From assembly GCF_032854445.1 (NCBI RefSeq), contig NW_027017953.1, forward strand, positions 372,501-436,500: a DNA stretch of 64,000 nucleotides. The letters run 5' to 3'. Position 1 is the stretch's first letter. Each line of letters starts with the position of its first letter. Below the pieces are notes generated by a model that was not told the DNA's origin, searched no databases, and saw nothing but the letters and a program-made list of their open reading frames with translations. Source of the stretch: Liolophura sinensis (Eukaryota; Mollusca; Polyplacophora; Chitonida; Chitonidae). Below, piece after piece: positions 63,880-64,000 of this stretch. The position numbers and the translations under genes are program-made.

Positions 63880-64000
63880 GCCCACCTGTAGAATCATTCC
63901 ACAGAGACATTCTGTTTACAACGCATCACCTGTAGAATCATTCAGCAGAGACTCTGTTCACAGCTGACCACCTGTAGAGTAATACCACAGAAACTTTCTT
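63880..64000. repeat. About 42-bp repeat running off the window edge
   Basis: ACCTGTAGAATCATTCCACA, GAGACATTCTGTTTACAACG is repeated about three times, the last copy cut by the window end. Confidence 0.75.

Overview
This is animal nuclear DNA: exons of 35-580 bp with GT-AG introns, several families of tRNA-derived SINE, and a very heavy load of minisatellites. The SINE tails (tRNA-like head, then a tail ending in CAAATAAATAAAT) and the protein sequences suggest a lophotrochozoan, most likely a mollusc; the species cannot be fixed from the window. No rRNA, true tRNA, CRISPR array or prokaryotic operon is visible.

Two protein-coding genes are supported. (1) A minus-strand gene at 2025-16771 has three exons with a complete reading frame (337 aa). 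It encodes a signal peptide, an angiopoietin-like CSFTFLVP segment, a coiled coil and a C-terminal C-type lectin domain: a secreted, probably oligomeric lectin. (2) A plus-strand gene at 30504-55639 has 24 recognisable exons encoding about 1,102 residues of a BIG1/BIG2-type ARF guanine-nucleotide exchange factor (ARFGEF1/2, Drosophila Sec71). It runs from mid-Sec7 domain to the stop codon. The first half (DCB, HUS and the start of Sec7) was not found in the window, so its 5' exons probably lie to the left, which would nest the lectin gene inside an ARFGEF intron. Two one-base deletions interrupt the frame, in exons 15 and 16.

Almost everything else is repetitive. By hand tally about 28 kb of 64 kb is tandem repeat, in roughly 40 separate arrays with units of 9-108 bp. 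Most long open frames in the window (up to 889 codons) are these arrays read through and are not genes.

The most unusual feature is that many arrays in the ARFGEF gene are built from that gene's own exon-intron junctions. The unit contains the last bases of an exon plus its 5' splice site, or the 3' splice site plus the first bases of the exon, repeated 5 to about 18 times. This is clear at exons 3, 7, 8, 9, 14, 17, 19 and 20, with smaller duplications of exon 16 and of the final coding end. The lectin gene, equally rich in minisatellites, shows none at its junctions. A second notable object is a near-perfect inverted repeat (arms about 740 bp, 23234-26434) around a 23-bp minisatellite: a foldback element or a source of long hairpin RNA.

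Layout: 1-2 kb minisatellite flank; 2-16.8 kb lectin gene; 16.8-30.5 kb no recognised exon, a 59-bp satellite, the giant inverted repeat and further minisatellites; 30.5-55.6 kb ARFGEF 3' half; 55.6-58 kb 3' UTR and flank; 58-64 kb three large minisatellites, a SINE and no recognised gene.
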